In this document: piece after piece, positions 6,128-7,061 of the stretch
Layout of the letters: every line of letters begins with the position of its first letter
Numbering within the stretch: position 1 is the stretch's first letter
NCBI GenBank assembly: GCA_007116425.1
Contig: SKIL01000201.1
Location: 1-7,061 of the forward strand
Origin: Bacteriovoracaceae bacterium
GTDB taxonomy: Bacteria > Bdellovibrionota > Bacteriovoracia > Bacteriovoracales > Bacteriovoracaceae
Length of the DNA stretch: 7,061 bases
Reading direction: 5' to 3'
Position numbers and translations under genes: made by a program
The notes under the pieces: generated by a model
What the model was told of the DNA's origin: nothing
The model's input: the letters and a program-made list of their open reading frames with translations, nothing else
Databases searched by the model: none

Positions 6128-7061
6128 GTGGCCGATAATCAGTCTTCTAAATTATTAAATCGTGGTCAATGGCCATTGAAACTACCAATTGGCTTTGGTG
6201 GGGCTGCCATCAGCGGTGAAGGGCGCGGTTATGGCTTTGGCGCGATGGATGAGACCTCCGCCGAGACTCTTCTCAAGGATGCCTTTGAGCAGGGTGTTCG
6301 CTTGTACGATTTTGCTCCTATCTATGGTCATCGCTTAAGTGAACAACGTTTTGGTCGCTATTTATCTGATGTTCGTGAGCAGATTTTTCTGATCTCAAAA
6401 TGTGGTGTCGACTGGCATGATAATGGCCGAGTTAATATGACAAACGAACCTAAGGTTATTCAAAAACAGCTGGAGCATAGTCGCCAGGACTTTCAAACCG
6501 ATACAATTGATCTTTATATGGTTCATTGGCCTGATGCACGAGTGGATATTCGCAAAAGCCTTGAAGTTTTGGCAAAGGCGCAAGAGCGCAAGTGGATTAA
6601 ACATATTGGTTTATGTAATACAAGTGTAGATGAGCTAAAAAAGGCCCAGGAAGTTGCGCCCATAAAGGTGGTCCAGTCTGAGCTCAATATTTTTAATCCA
6701 AACTCATACTTAGACTTAGAGCAAACCCTTGTGGCCGATCAGATTTCCTTTATGTCATGGGGAACTCTTGATAAAGGTATTTTGGCCGGTTCTGTTAATG
6801 CTCAAAGAAAGTTTGATCCTCTGGACTGTCGCTCTTGGGCACCATGGTGGAAAAAATCGCCAAAAGATTTTAAGTTTTCCAGTGTTGAAAGGTTGAAGCA
6901 GCTCATAGACCGTACTCCAAGTTTAGAGGGATGGGAATTGGTTGATCTTGCTCTGGCATTTAACCTTTCTTTTTTAGCTGTCGATTGTATTCTCTGCGGC
7001 CCAAAGTCAAATTCGCAATTAACTCGTTTGATTAAGGCCTTAAGTCATATTGGTGAAGTAA
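6128..7061 (+). CDS. aldo/keto reductase (partial, C-terminus off the window)
   Basis: NAD(P)H-dependent oxidoreductase of the aldo/keto reductase superfamily, a cytoplasmic TIM barrel that reduces aldehydes or ketones. The frame is open from GTG at 6128 to the window edge, 311 codons. The catalytic tetrad can be read in order: Asp61 and Tyr66 in RLYDFAPIYG, Lys91 in FLISKCG, His133 in DLYMVHWPD. Later blocks also fit: KHIGLCNTS at 158-166, VVQSELNIFNP at 181-191 (the Q-x-x-x-N block), MSWGTLDKGILAG at 209-221, and ILCGPKS at 288-294 for the cofactor-phosphate loop. Usual length is 280-340 residues, so little is missing. It is transcribed divergently from the nucleosidase operon across 52 bp. 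The substrate cannot be told from sequence, and a link to the divergent operon is only positional. Confidence 0.92.
   Translation, partial: MADNQSSKLLNRGQWPLKLPIGFGGAAISGEGRGYGFGAMDETSAETLLKDAFEQGVRLYDFAPIYGHRLSEQRFGRYLSDVREQIFLISKCGVDWHDNGRVNMTNEPKVIQKQLEHSRQDFQTDTIDLYMVHWPDARVDIRKSLEVLAKAQERKWIKHIGLCNTSVDELKKAQEVAPIKVVQSELNIFNPNSYLDLEQTLVADQISFMSWGTLDKGILAGSVNAQRKFDPLDCRSWAPWWKKSPKDFKFSSVERLKQLIDRTPSLEGWELVDLALAFNLSFLAVDCILCGPKSNSQLTRLIKALSHIGEV

Overview
This window looks like chromosomal DNA from an AT-leaning Gram-negative bacterium. It carries a core ribosomal gene (L28), two adjacent genes for exported or membrane-anchored proteins of no recognised family, an operon joining a nucleoside phosphorylase-fold protein to a radical SAM protein of the spore photoproduct lyase (SPL) type, and an aldo/keto reductase. 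The L28 sequence, the large Cys-containing secreted protein and the style of the genes suggest a predatory-bacterium relative (Bdellovibrionota, perhaps Bacteriovoracales). That assignment is a guess from general resemblance, not from a search. I see no phage, transposon, CRISPR, tRNA or rRNA.

Layout: (1) 1-204, minus strand: the first 68 codons of rpmB, cut by the window edge. (2) 205-403: a divergent intergenic region holding a candidate promoter for each side. (3) 404-2902 and 2927-3913, plus strand: a two-gene unit 24 bp apart, encoding an 832-residue secreted protein with 14 cysteines and a 328-residue protein with an N-terminal membrane anchor. (4) 3914-3916: only 3 bp separate this unit from a convergent operon. 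(5) 6075-3917, minus strand: a 381-residue nucleosidase-like protein (N-terminal phosphorylase fold plus about 155 unexplained C-terminal residues), whose stop overlaps by ATGA the start of a 338-residue SPL-like radical SAM protein. (6) 6076-6127: a 52 bp divergent promoter region. (7) 6128-7061, plus strand: an aldo/keto reductase with a GTG start, cut by the window edge.

The most interesting part is the coupled nucleosidase/SPL-like pair. The radical SAM protein keeps the CxxxCxxC cluster motif and the two tyrosines around its last cysteine, but appears to have Glu where SPL has its hydrogen-donating cysteine. The partner keeps the acidic catalytic positions of MTA/SAH nucleosidases. A nucleosidase made next to a radical SAM enzyme could remove 5'-deoxyadenosine, or could act on the same nucleoside or base substrate. 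Both ideas are inference. The operon also appears to start with a leaderless mRNA: a -35/-10 pair places the transcription start on or beside the ATG, and there is no Shine-Dalgarno sequence.
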